A DNA stretch of 46,121 bases from a bacterium (GTDB lineage: Bacteria > Lernaellota > Lernaellaia > JACKCT01), in contig JAIOHV010000121.1 of NCBI GenBank assembly GCA_019912885.1, positions 1 through 46,121 of the forward strand, in the 5' to 3' direction. Position numbers and translations under genes: made by a program. Positions 24,858 to 35,292 of this stretch are shown here, piece after piece (position 1 is the stretch's first letter; the number at the start of each line of letters is the position of its first letter). Below the pieces are notes generated by a model. It was not told the origin of the DNA. It saw nothing but the letters and a program-made list of their open reading frames with translations, and did not search any database.

Positions 24858-26135
24858 TCAGTCGCCGAGTTTGCGAAGTTTGGTGAGTGTGAACTGATCG
24901 GGTTTCAGGCCGACGTTGATCTTGGCCGAGTGCCAGCCGAACGCCGTGGCATGTTCGGACTGCAAGTCCACAACGAGCGACGTTCCGATGGCGGCCGGCT
25001 GCGTGGCGGGATTCTCCGACTTGTTCCACGCGTTGATCAGCACCTTCCAGAGCTGGCCCTTTTTGTCGTACGCATCCTTCACCGCGATGAACGAGGACTC
25101 CGCGTCCACATAAAACACCATGCGGCTGTACGGATAATCCTTGAACTTGGCGGTTGCCTCGACGACGTACACCGGACGCGGCTCCCATTTGGAATTGAAA
25201 TTCCAGTGCGGCGCCGTATCGAAATCGTAAACGCTCCTGGCGGCGTCCTTGCCCCAGGGGATCTCGGAGTTCATCGGAAGCAGCATCGTTTTCTTCTCGA
25301 CGATCTTCCAGTTCATCCACTCGGGATAACCGAGATATCCGCGCACGTCCTCGTAGAGCAGATCCGTGTTGTTCCAGGCGTCGCCGCGCGTGCCGAACGC
25401 GAATCGCGTCGATTTTTTCTGCGCGGGGATATAAATGAAGCCCTGCTGATCCTGCGGCTCGATCATGCGGTAGTACAGCGCCGCGAAGCCCTTCTTGTCC
25501 TGCGGGTACTGCGTGATCGTCACGGAGTAATACTGCTTTCCATCCTTGGCGGCTTCGTCGAACGCGGGGATCGGCGCGATGTCCGTGCGGTTCACGGCGC
25601 GGTTGATATACATCCACCGCCAGATCTCCGATCGCTCGACGCCGGATTTCGCGTCGATCCAGAAAACGGAGAAATAGTTGTCGGCGTCGTCGCCCTGATA
25701 GGAGTAGGTGTAGTTCCAGGCGACCTCGAGCCCGTTTTGCGGCTTCGGGAACGGCAAGCCCGCCGTGTAGCCGGTGAGCCCGAGCTTTCGCGGATTGCCG
25801 CCGTTGTCGACGATTTTGGCCTGGCCGCGGTATTTGTTGGTGGCCTCGATATAGGTATTCGCGGGGGCGATCGGCTCGTAGTCCTTCACGGTGAACTTGT
25901 AGCCGTATTTGGTCATGAGAACCTTGACGCCCTCCGGAATCATCGCCGACCACTCGCCCATGTTGGCGGAATTGACGACCGTTCCGGCCTTGGGCGCGTT
26001 GGACAGGTCCGGCGCGAAACCGACCTCCTTGCCCCAGTTCTCCCGCGTCAGTTTCGACTGCCCGGTCGCGATGGCCGCCAGGGCAAAGAGCGCCACCGTC
26101 AGCGTGGCGACAAGGATGATCGTGCGTCGTTTCAT
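24858..26135 (-). CDS. DUF1329 (LolA-like) periplasmic protein
   Basis: The 425-aa protein begins MKRRTIILVATLTVALFALA, a signal peptide, with the start at 26135 favoured because GGGGGT lies upstream. The mature part matches DUF1329: GYKFTVKDYEPIAPANTYIE, LGLTGYTAGLPFPKP, GDAWNNTDLLYEDVRGYLGY and KWEPRPVYVVEATAK are typical. The family is related to outer-membrane lipoprotein-sorting LolA/LolB folds and is thought to bind a hydrophobic ligand in the periplasm. It lies between the DUF1302 barrel gene and the Ycf48-like gene, so it could carry cargo between the RND pump and the outer membrane. Confidence 0.88.
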   Translation of the reverse strand: MKRRTIILVATLTVALFALAAIATGQSKLTRENWGKEVGFAPDLSNAPKAGTVVNSANMGEWSAMIPEGVKVLMTKYGYKFTVKDYEPIAPANTYIEATNKYRGQAKIVDNGGNPRKLGLTGYTAGLPFPKPQNGLEVAWNYTYSYQGDDADNYFSVFWIDAKSGVERSEIWRWMYINRAVNRTDIAPIPAFDEAAKDGKQYYSVTITQYPQDKKGFAALYYRMIEPQDQQGFIYIPAQKKSTRFAFGTRGDAWNNTDLLYEDVRGYLGYPEWMNWKIVEKKTMLLPMNSEIPWGKDAARSVYDFDTAPHWNFNSKWEPRPVYVVEATAKFKDYPYSRMVFYVDAESSFIAVKDAYDKKGQLWKVLINAWNKSENPATQPAAIGTSLVVDLQSEHATAFGWHSAKINVGLKPDQFTLTKLRKLGD

Positions 26136-26179
26136 GACAATTACCCCCGTACAAGCCGGCGTCATCCGGCGAAAACGAA

Positions 26180-28006
26180 TCAGAACTGGAGCTGAACCTT
26201 GCCGTACACCTCGTCGCGATCGCGGAAGAAGCCGAGATCGTAATACGGATCGGCTCCGAAGATGTAGTTGTATCCCACTTCCACGCGCCAGTAGTCGCCG
26301 ATCGCCCATTTTGTGTACGTGCTGATAAAACCGGAGCCCTTTTCAAAGGCTTCCCAGTCGAACAGGTCGCCCGTGCCCTCGATCTCCGTGCCCGGATCGT
26401 TGATGACGACGCCGGTTTTTGTGGGCTGCGTGATGCTGTCGCTGTCCGTGGGCGGATTGTAGCGCGGGAGGAACACGGCGACGACGCCGGGCGTCAGCAG
26501 GCCGTGGAAATACGTCGTGAACGCCGCAAAGACGAGCGTCGTGCGGATCGGCGGCGCGATCGTCGTGTCGTAACCCGGCGCGTACACGATGTACTGGTTC
26601 TCGTTTCGAACGGTCGAGCCGTCGGACCGCGTGTTGAGAACGTAGGGATTGCCGAGCTTGTATTCGCCGTCCTCGATGTCCTCCGGATTGAAATAAAAAT
26701 TCTGCATCACGCGCAGGACGGTGATCGTGGACGACGTTTTGTTGAGGAAGCGCCACTGATTGGCGCGAAAGAGCTCGAGCGCGTAGTTCAACTCGTGTCG
26801 CTTTTCGCTGTGCAGGTCGGCGATCAACGGTGACGTCCCCGGTGTCGCGGAGGGGTCAACCACCTCCCAGGTCGTGCCCTCGCGCTCGTCCGGCGAGAAA
26901 CCCGCCGACAGGTACGAGTTCACCGGGTACTCAACGTCCGGCGAAAAGGCGGCCTCGAGCTTGACCACGGCGCCGATCGGCGACTCGAACGCGTAGTCCA
27001 GCGAGAGGCCGTAGGTGTCCTGGCGCGGGATGCGCAGATAGACCTGCGCGCGCGAAAAGCCGTCGGCGTCCGGCGTGCCGCTTTTGATGACGTGGTCCGG
27101 AATCGGCGGCGAGAGCTGATGGCCGCGATAATAAACGAACGTATAGGTCATGTTGCCGAGGATGCCCTTCCAGCGCGCGCCGTAGCGGGCCTCGGACAGG
27201 TCGTTGCGCGGGTACACGATGATCTTGTCGTCGATGCGCAGGTCGGAGACGTAGAGGTTTTGCGAGGCCAGCGGCACGCCCCACGCGCCGTAAAACGTGG
27301 CCGGCGTGTTGATCGTATCCTCCGGCTCGTCGACGAGCGGCACGTAAACAAGTTCGAGAGATCCGTCGAGTTCGGGCACGTCGATGAGGAGTTTGACGAG
27401 ATACAGCGGGATTCGCGTGTCCTCGTAGCTCTCGAACGGCGGCAGATGCCAGCTTCCGTCGACCGGATTGATGACGTCGAGCGACCGGACGTTTCCCATC
27501 TCACCCCAACTCACCTGCTGGCGGCCGGCGCGGATGTTGAAGCGTTCGCCCATGTCGGCGTCGACGAAGATCTCGCGCAGTTCGTCCTCGGTGTAGAACT
27601 CGTCGTGCACCCGCGAGATTTTTTCTTCCTGCACGTCGCCGTCGCGGTTGTATTTGGTGTCCGCGACCATGTCGGGCACCTGCGCGAAACGGTCCGCGCG
27701 CAGAGCGCCGGAACGCACGGCGCGAAACACCGCGTGGACGCGGACCATTTCCGCTGGACGCCAATCGGCCTCGAGCAGAAGCGTGTGCCGCGCGGCGGAA
27801 AGCTGGCCGGCAAAATCGCCGTGGTCCTTCGGGAATCCGCGCGAGTCGTTTTCGGTGTGGTAGGCCGTGTTGGTGAACAGGCCGTAGTGCGCCATGAAAT
27901 AGCCGTTGAGCGAAAACGTGTCGTCCTGGGCCATGGCGCTCGTCGCGGCGGCAAGAACCGACAGGAGCGAAAGACCGAACGCCACACCCGCGATGCCCCG
28001 ACGCAT
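26180..28006 (-). CDS. DUF1302 outer-membrane beta-barrel protein
   Basis: The 608-aa protein starts at ATG 28006, with GGAGGTG at the right distance. A signal peptide (LSLLSVLAAATSAMA) leads to a long series of amphipathic strands rich in aromatic residues. It contains INIRAGRQQVSWGE-like text (FNIRAGRQQVSWGEMGNVRS) and YGARWKGILGNMTYTFVYYR, both typical of DUF1302 barrels, and ends with the C-terminal Phe (VYGKVQLQF) used for BAM insertion. It is the first gene of the exporter operon and the likely outer-membrane channel. DUF1302 members have no settled function. Confidence 0.87.
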   Translation of the reverse strand: MRRGIAGVAFGLSLLSVLAAATSAMAQDDTFSLNGYFMAHYGLFTNTAYHTENDSRGFPKDHGDFAGQLSAARHTLLLEADWRPAEMVRVHAVFRAVRSGALRADRFAQVPDMVADTKYNRDGDVQEEKISRVHDEFYTEDELREIFVDADMGERFNIRAGRQQVSWGEMGNVRSLDVINPVDGSWHLPPFESYEDTRIPLYLVKLLIDVPELDGSLELVYVPLVDEPEDTINTPATFYGAWGVPLASQNLYVSDLRIDDKIIVYPRNDLSEARYGARWKGILGNMTYTFVYYRGHQLSPPIPDHVIKSGTPDADGFSRAQVYLRIPRQDTYGLSLDYAFESPIGAVVKLEAAFSPDVEYPVNSYLSAGFSPDEREGTTWEVVDPSATPGTSPLIADLHSEKRHELNYALELFRANQWRFLNKTSSTITVLRVMQNFYFNPEDIEDGEYKLGNPYVLNTRSDGSTVRNENQYIVYAPGYDTTIAPPIRTTLVFAAFTTYFHGLLTPGVVAVFLPRYNPPTDSDSITQPTKTGVVINDPGTEIEGTGDLFDWEAFEKGSGFISTYTKWAIGDYWRVEVGYNYIFGADPYYDLGFFRDRDEVYGKVQLQF

Positions 28007-28105
28007 CAAACACCTCCATCCGAATAGCGGCGCCCGAAAGCCGCCCATCACGAAACGCTGGAGAAATCGAGCGAAAGACTAACCAAATCCGAAAATAAAA
28101 GAAAA

Positions 28106-28123
28106 CCCGGCGCGGGATCCGGG
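28106..28123 (-). terminator. second terminator-like hairpin after lipoprotein gene A
   Basis: On the minus strand CCCGG (28123-28119) pairs with CCGGG (28110-28106) over an 8-nt loop and runs into TTTTCTTTTATTTT. It lies just beyond a stronger hairpin, making a tandem terminator before the DUF1302 gene. Confidence 0.5.
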
Positions 28124-28128
28124 ACAAG

Positions 28129-28156
28129 AAAAAAGCGGCGGGATTTCTCCCGCCGC
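28129..28156 (-). terminator. intrinsic terminator of lipoprotein gene A
   Basis: GCGGCGGGA and TCCCGCCGC form a 9-bp perfect stem with a 4-nt loop (28135-28156), followed on the minus strand by six T (28134-28129). It is 16 bases past the stop of the Asp-rich lipoprotein gene at 28173. Confidence 0.85.
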
Positions 28157-28172
28157 CTTTGTCGTCACGAGA

Positions 28173-29177
28173 TCAGTTCGTGCAGAAGCCGGCGGTCGGA
28201 TTTTCCGTCCAGCCGTCATCCTCGCGATATTCGACGCGCGTGATCGCGACCGAGTCCGCGAACAGGGCTGGGATCGTCGCGGTTTCCTGTTCGCCGTCGA
28301 TATCGGCCGTGATCGTGTAGGCGCCCGGATCGGCGTTGACGCCGACAAAGAAGCTCATCGGGTCGCCTTCGCCGTCGAGCGCGGGGTTCGTGCCCTTGCC
28401 GTTTTCGTCGCCGACGCCGTTGCCGTCCGTGTCGCGCTCATCGGTCGGCAGCACGCCAAGGACGCTCTCCTTGAAGTAGTGCACTTCGGACACGGCCGGG
28501 CTGAACGTCACCTCGGCGCAACCGACCGGCTCGGTGTCTCCGGTTTCCGGAATGTAATAGACCGCGCCGGAGGCAAAACCCTTCGACGGATCGGGCGTGA
28601 TGCCGAGAAGGCCGGACACAAGCGTCACGACCGTGTTCGACACGCCGAGGAACGTATTGTCCGCGACGCCCGTCTGGAAGTGGTACTGATAGGTGTCCTT
28701 GTAGCCGTTCAGCGAAACCTTGATCGCCACGGCGCCCTTGGACTGCGGGATGCCCTCGAGAAGGACATAACCGTCGGAACCGGCCGTCGCGGAGATCGCC
28801 GGGTCGAAGGAAAGGCCGGTCGTGTCATCGACGGCCTCGACGGTCGCGCCGGCCAGCGGCGTGCCTTCCTTGAAGTCGGTCGCGAATCCGCTGATGGCGT
28901 CGGCGGCGATGTCGTCATCGCCCGTGTCGTCATCGGCGTCGTCATCGTCCGCGTCATCGTCGTCCGCGTCGTCGTCATCCGCGTCGTCATCATCCGCGTC
29001 GTCATCGTCCGCGTCGTCGTCGTCCGCGTCGTCGTCGCCCGCATCGTCGTCGGCCGCGTCGTCGTCGTCATCGTCGTCGTCATCGCCGCAGCTGCACGCC
29101 GGGGCGAGCGCACCCGCGGCAACCAGCGCAAGCGCCAGCATCACCATCCACAAAACTCGGGGAAGTTTCTGATTCAT
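28173..29177 (-). CDS. Asp-rich surface lipoprotein A with carboxypeptidase-regulatory-like domain
   Basis: The 334-aa protein starts at ATG 29177 behind AGGAGG. A lipoprotein signal ends in LAPAC, with Cys 28 the likely lipidated residue. Directly after it is a 58-codon tract of Asp interrupted by single Ala, Gly or Thr. Residues about 90-190 resemble a CarboxypepD_reg-like beta-sandwich (ISGFATDFKEGTPLAGATVE and VSLNGYKDTYQYHF). The C-terminal part has GCAEVTF and ends GFCTN, giving two Cys that may pair. It is a paralogue of the next upstream gene, with the same order and the same Cys positions. The acidic tether probably holds the domain away from the outer membrane, perhaps binding Ca2+; no enzymatic motif is seen. 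Confidence 0.8.
   Translation of the reverse strand: MNQKLPRVLWMVMLALALVAAGALAPACSCGDDDDDDDDDAADDDAGDDDADDDDADDDDADDDDADDDDADDDDADDDDADDDTGDDDIAADAISGFATDFKEGTPLAGATVEAVDDTTGLSFDPAISATAGSDGYVLLEGIPQSKGAVAIKVSLNGYKDTYQYHFQTGVADNTFLGVSNTVVTLVSGLLGITPDPSKGFASGAVYYIPETGDTEPVGCAEVTFSPAVSEVHYFKESVLGVLPTDERDTDGNGVGDENGKGTNPALDGEGDPMSFFVGVNADPGAYTITADIDGEQETATIPALFADSVAITRVEYREDDGWTENPTAGFCTN
28911..29084. repeat. in-frame minisatellite encoding the Asp tract of lipoprotein A
   Basis: 58 codons of near-pure GTC/ATC (Asp on the minus strand) are broken every fifth codon by an Ala codon. The result is a 15-bp unit, Ala-Asp-Asp-Asp-Asp, repeated about seven times in the middle. Copies differ at third positions. 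Length changes by whole codons would keep the frame. Confidence 0.85.
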
Positions 29178-29242
29178 TACGAGATCCTCCTGATTCCTTT
29201 CTTGATCGTCGCGCATGGCGCGAACATGTCACTTGGAATAAA

Positions 29243-29266
29243 CGGCCGCGCCTCGGGGCGCGGCCG
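29243..29266 (-). terminator. hairpin after lipoprotein gene B
   Basis: CGGCCGCGCC (29243-29252) pairs with GGCGCGGCCG (29257-29266), a 10-bp stem with a 4-nt loop. On the minus strand it is followed by TTTATT, a weak T tract. It separates the two paralogous lipoprotein genes. Confidence 0.65.
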
Positions 29267-29277
29267 GCAAACACGGG

Positions 29278-30177
<900 letters not shown>

Positions 30178-30284
30178 CGTATCAATTCCTTTCCGTCACC
30201 CGGATTTTTTTGTACCCCTGATCGCATACACAAACACCAAGGCGTCCCCTTCCGGGCACGCACCCGCAGCGTTTGAGATTCGTC

Positions 30285-30314
30285 TTCGTATCAGGAGTTC
30301 CGCGGAAATGTCAA
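30285..30314 (-). promoter_or_regulatory. candidate promoter of lipoprotein gene B
   Basis: On the minus strand a perfect TTGACA (30314-30309) is followed by TACGAA (30290-30285) after 18 nt, or by GATACG after 16 nt; each matches three of six. The leader would be about 100 nt long. The 229-bp gap 30178-30406 otherwise shows no gene. Confidence 0.4.
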
Positions 30315-30406
30315 GGGATTTCGGCGCGGCACCCCCCGGCGCGGGAGGGCTAACTGGCGTTTTTCTTGAATGTTTTCGCTAATTCGACGCGCGCGGGCCG
30401 CGGGGA

Positions 30407-30946
30407 TCACGCCACCTGCGCAATGCCCGGGATTTCGTGCAGAAATCGGCGCAGGTCGCCCATCGCGGCATCCGGCGCGGCGGGCGCGTAGATTCCGAAG
30501 TGCATCGTCATCACCCCCGGGCGGATGCGCCACGGCCAGATCGCGGCAAACAGGCGCGACCCCGAAACCAGATCGCGCGCGTACACCGTCTGCTCGGCCA
30601 TCGCCCCGCCGAGCATGCGAATCAGCGGATCCTCCGCCAGCCTAAACGTCAACGAGACGCCGGCGGGCTTGAGAGGCGGGCCAAAAAATCCGGTCAGCAG
30701 ATCGATGTCGTGGTTCTCGATGCCGTCGAAGATCTCGATCTCCACCGCGGAACGGCAGGCGTCGATCTCCCGGACCTCGAAGCCGCGCTGCGACGAAAAA
30801 TATTCGACGAGCCGGACAAATTCGGGTAACGCGTCGCGAACGTCCCGCGAAAAGTGCCCGAGCCGGGTTTCCACCTGTTTTTTGATCGAAAACGCCGCCG
30901 AATCGACGACATGAAGCGCGCGATACGTTGACGCGTAACTTTCCAT
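30407..30946 (-). CDS. unrecognised 179-aa soluble protein
   Basis: I do not recognise the family. The ATG at 30946 has GGGGG a few bases upstream, and codon use matches the neighbours, so the gene looks real. There is no signal peptide or membrane segment, so it should be cytoplasmic. The sequence alternates helices and strands; notable words are FEVREIDACRSAVEIEIFDG, RLAEDPLIRMLGGAMAEQTV and WPWRIRPGVMTMHFGIYAP. It contains one Cys and no obvious metal or nucleotide motif. It stands alone between lipoprotein gene B and the divergent glyQ, so context gives no role. Confidence 0.65.
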   Translation of the reverse strand: MESYASTYRALHVVDSAAFSIKKQVETRLGHFSRDVRDALPEFVRLVEYFSSQRGFEVREIDACRSAVEIEIFDGIENHDIDLLTGFFGPPLKPAGVSLTFRLAEDPLIRMLGGAMAEQTVYARDLVSGSRLFAAIWPWRIRPGVMTMHFGIYAPAAPDAAMGDLRRFLHEIPGIAQVA

Positions 30947-31128
30947 GTATTCCCCCTTCTCTTCCCTGAATTCTCTTACTTCTCATCGGAAACCTTGGAG
31001 AACCCCTTAACCAAAACTCGTGCACGCCGGGAAACGGCTCGCGGCATTTTCCACCGCCTTTGAACTCCGGCAGGGCGTCTCCCGCGACCCGGCGCGCCCG
31101 GATACCATATGCTGTAGGGCTTTTTCAG

Positions 31129-31158
31129 TTGACAACAACCGGTGGGAAAGGTAGTAAT
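31129..31158 (+). promoter_or_regulatory. candidate promoter of glyQS
   Basis: TTGACA (31129-31134) is perfect; AGTAAT (31153-31158) 18 nt on matches four of six. The leader to the GTG at 31211 would be about 45 nt. The divergent gap 30947-31210 otherwise holds no gene and no T-box-like structure that I can see. Confidence 0.5.
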
Positions 31159-31210
31159 CAGCGCGACCTTTTTTTCCAAATAATCGAAGGATTACGAAAC
31201 GGTAGCTAAA

Positions 31211-32090
<880 letters not shown>

Positions 32091-32101
<11 letters not shown>

Positions 32102-34133
32102 CCTCTTCCTCGAAATCGGCACGGAGGAAATCCCGGCCCGCTTCCTGCCGCCCGCGATGGACGACATCGCGCGCATCCTTGCCGCGCGCCTTTCCGAAGC
32201 GCGCCTCGATCACGGCGAGGTGCGCGCCACCGCGACGCCAAGGCGCCTTGCGGTCGTCGTGCGCGAGGTTGCGGGAAAGCAGCGTAACGAGAAGGTCGAG
32301 CGCCTCGGTCCGCCGTGGGCGAACGCGTTCGACGCGGGCGGCAACCCCACGCCGGCCGCCGCCGGATTCGCCAAGGGCCAGGGCATCGATCCAAAAAAGC
32401 TCATCCGCATCGACACCGACAAAGGCCCGCGCGCGGGCGTGCGCCGCGTGGAAAAAGGCCAGGCGGCCAAAAAGGTGTTGCCCGAACTTCTGACCGGCGT
32501 GCTCGGCCAGCTTCCATGGCCCAAGTCGATGCGCTGGGGATTCGAGCCGACGCGCTTCGTGCGCCCGATTCACTGGATCGTCGCGTTGTACGGGACGTCG
32601 GTCGTGCCGTTTACGTTCGCGGGCATGACGGCCGGCAAAAAGACGCAGGGTCATCGCTTTCACGCACCCAAGCCATTTGCGGTGAAGGACTTCGACGACT
32701 GGCTCGCAAGGTTGCGCGACGCGCACGTCGTCGCGGATTTCGACGAACGCCGCGAGGCGATCGAACGCCGCCTGCGGGAGATCGCCATCGACCGCGGCGG
32801 GCGGCTCGTCCCGGCCGACGACCTGTTGACGCACGTCGCGGGCCTTGTCGAATACCCGGTGCTGAACGTCGGCGCGATCCCCGCGGTGTACATGGACCTG
32901 CCGCGCGACGTTCTGATCACGCCGATGCGCGCGCATCAGAAATATTTCTGTTTCGAAAATCATGAGGGCGATCTGCTGCCGAATTTCGTCGCGGTCGGCA
33001 ACACCGACGTGAAGGACGCAGCCGTCGTGCGCGCGGGGTACGAACGCGTGTTGAACGCCAGACTCGCGGACGCGCGGTTCTTTTTCGAGGAAGACCTGAA
33101 AACGCCGCTCGCGTCGTTCGCCGATCGCCTGTCAGGCATCACGTTTCATCAGAAGATCGGCGACTACAAGGCCAAGGTGCTGCGCGCGCAGGCGCTCGCG
33201 GAATGGCTGGCGGAGCGCGTCGAGCCGGAATTTGCCGACAAGGCGCGGCGTGCGATGTGGTTGGCGAAGGCCGACCTGTTGACGCAGATGGTCGGCGAGT
33301 TCCCGGAATTGCAGGGGACGATGGGGCGCGAATACGCCCTGCGTCAGGGCGAGGACAAAGACGTGGCCGCCGCGATTTTCGAGCACTACCAGCCGCGAAA
33401 CGCCGCGGATACCCTGCCCGCGTCGCCGCTTGGCGCGATTTGCGCCGTGGCCGACAAGATGGAAACGCTCGCCTCGTGCCTTGGCGCGGGGCTGGCCCCC
33501 ACCGGCGCGGGCGATCCCTACGGGTTGCGCCGTCAGGCGCTCGGTGTCGCGCAGATCCTGCTCGAACGCGGGTGGGATCTTGATGTCGGCGAAATTTGCG
33601 CGGAAGCCACGCGCGACCGGGGGCGAGAGACGCTTGCCGGCGAGGTGTTCGATTTCCTGCGGGGGCGCGTCGTCTATTTGCTTGGCCAGCGGGATGTAGC
33701 GACGGAGATCGCGGAGGCCGCGCTGGCGGCGCGTTTTTCGAGCGTCGCCGACGCCGCGCGCCGGGCCCAGGCGATCGCGTGGTTCGCGAAATCCTCCGAA
33801 TACGAGGCTTTCGCCACGGCGTTCAAGCGCGTGGCGAACATCGCGCCCAGGCAGGCGCCCGGGCCGGTCGATCCGGCCGTTTTTGAGGACGAAGCCGAAC
33901 AGGAATTGTGGGGGGCGTTTCAGTCCGTGCGCGAGAGCGTCGATAAGGCGATCGAGACGGCGGACTTTCCGGCGGCGCTCGTTCAGATCGCCCGGATACG
34001 CCCGCAGGTGGATCGGTTCTTCGACAAGGTCCTGGTGATGCACAAGGACGAACGGCTGAAAACGAACCGGCTGTCGATGCTGGCGTCGATCAGCCGGATG
34101 TTTGCGGAAATCGCGGATTTTCGTCGCCTCTGA
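32091..34133 (+). CDS. glyS: glycyl-tRNA synthetase beta subunit
   Basis: The 680-aa beta subunit starts at a GTG overlapping glyQ by 11 nt. The family markers are [20 protein letters not shown] at the N-terminus, [20 protein letters not shown] in the middle and an HD-like region around [20 protein letters not shown]. Near the C-terminus comes [20 protein letters not shown], typical of the anticodon-binding end. It binds tRNA-Gly and completes the alpha2-beta2 enzyme. Length is within the usual range of 680-700 residues. The 98 bases before the next gene contain no clear terminator, so some read-through into the polysaccharide locus is possible. Confidence 0.96.
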
Positions 34134-34231
34134 CCCGACAGGGGGCCGGGGTGACGCGGCGCGGCGTGGTTTACAGGCCCGGTGAGGGCGCGTTAATGTT
34201 TCGCCGCCCATAAGAAAGGAAACGGTCCGGC

Positions 34232-34417
34232 GTGGAATCGCACTACTGCATCGTGTCCATCGCGATCGCCGTCGTGGTGACGATCGTCGTGATCTCGCTG
34301 CTCATCCTTGTCCGCGACATCGCACGATTCGCCAACAAGAGGATCCGGGGCGAGTCGCGCACGAGCCGGTTGCCCGAGGCGGGACGCCCGGCGGAACGTG
34401 AGGAGGAGTCCCGATGA
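34232..34417 (+). CDS. 61-aa single-pass membrane microprotein at head of the polysaccharide locus
   Basis: The protein begins at GTG 34232 with AAAGGAAA upstream. One membrane helix covers residues 7-28 (CIVSIAIAVVVTIVVISLLI), followed by a basic, then mixed-charge cytoplasmic tail. Its stop TGA overlaps the ATG of the degenerate GGDEF gene by 4 nt, so the two are translated together. I know no named family for it. The position and tight coupling suggest a small subunit or assembly partner of the receptor or synthase, in the way BcsF or AcrZ-like microproteins attach to larger membrane complexes; this is inference. Confidence 0.75.
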   Translation: MESHYCIVSIAIAVVVTIVVISLLILVRDIARFANKRIRGESRTSRLPEAGRPAEREEESR

Positions 34418-35268
34418 ATCAGGAAGCGGTCGTGGAGCGCTCCACCGAGTATCGAGACAGCGTCGTCCTTTGCGCTCTCGGCCTCGTGTTCGGCGCCGCC
34501 TTCACCATGTATTTCAAGGTCCGCGGCCTGGACGCGTTCACGTTCATCATCTGCATGCCGATCGCGTTCCTGTCGATCGCGCGCGGGCTGAAATACGGCG
34601 CGCTGACCTCGATCGTCGGGGCGGCGCTCTACGGCTCGTTCGTCCTGTTCAACATCATCCAGGGCGCGGCGGCGGCGGGATTCATCCGCGAGAGCATCGT
34701 CAACATCGCGATCATCGTGTCCGTCGGCTTCATCCTCGGCACGATCTCCGAGACGATGCGCTTCCGCGACGCGAACGTCTTTCAAAACATCACGACCGTG
34801 GAAACCTTCGTTCCCGACGAGGACACGGGCCTTTACAACTTCAAGAGCTTCCGCTGGATGCTCGCCGGCGAAATGCGCCGCGTGCGCCGCTACAACACGC
34901 CGCTGTCGCTCGTGTTCCTGCGCGTGGAAAACCTCGACGAGTTCCAGGCGCGTTACGACTACACCGAAGAAGTCAATCTGTTCCGCGAACTGGGGCGCTT
35001 TTTCCGCGGCCTGATCCGCGACGCGGACTACATCGGCAAATATTCCGACAACGAGATCGGCATCATCCTGTCCGAAACGAATGCGAACGGCGTCAACATC
35101 GTGTTGCACCGCGTGGGGGAGAACCGCGACCGCGTCGTCGGGCACATCGGCGAATCCTGGGACAAGGTTTCGCTTCGGATGTCGGTGGCGTCGGCCAATT
35201 ACCCCAAGGACGCGAGTAATCTCGAGGAACTCGTGGACGTTCTCGACGCACGGTACCGGACGTTCTGA
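34414..35268 (+). CDS. membrane c-di-GMP receptor with degenerate GGDEF domain (YdaK/PssE-like)
   Basis: The 284-aa protein has about four membrane helices (residues 16-110) and a C-terminal GGDEF-fold domain (about 133-275). The active-site GGDEF is replaced by SDNEI (211-215), so cyclase activity is not expected. The inhibitory-site motif RxxD is intact as R202-D203-A204-D205 and stands exactly five residues before SDNEI, the spacing that binds c-di-GMP in true GGDEF proteins. Length and layout match B. subtilis YdaK. I infer a c-di-GMP sensor that switches on the glycosyltransferase encoded two genes on. It could instead be a non-binding scaffold. Confidence 0.83.
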   Translation: MNQEAVVERSTEYRDSVVLCALGLVFGAAFTMYFKVRGLDAFTFIICMPIAFLSIARGLKYGALTSIVGAALYGSFVLFNIIQGAAAAGFIRESIVNIAIIVSVGFILGTISETMRFRDANVFQNITTVETFVPDEDTGLYNFKSFRWMLAGEMRRVRRYNTPLSLVFLRVENLDEFQARYDYTEEVNLFRELGRFFRGLIRDADYIGKYSDNEIGIILSETNANGVNIVLHRVGENRDRVVGHIGESWDKVSLRMSVASANYPKDASNLEELVDVLDARYRTF

Positions 35269-35292
35269 CCCATGGACGGAGCCTGACCCCTC

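Noticed and set aside
28911-29084. CRISPR-like or tandem non-coding array
   Set aside because: The repeat is an in-frame Asp-codon tract inside a lipoprotein gene with no spacers; no CRISPR array or cas gene is visible in the window.
34414-35268. Active diguanylate cyclase
   Set aside because: The signature is SDNEI rather than GG(D/E)EF, so metal and GTP binding at the active site should be lost.
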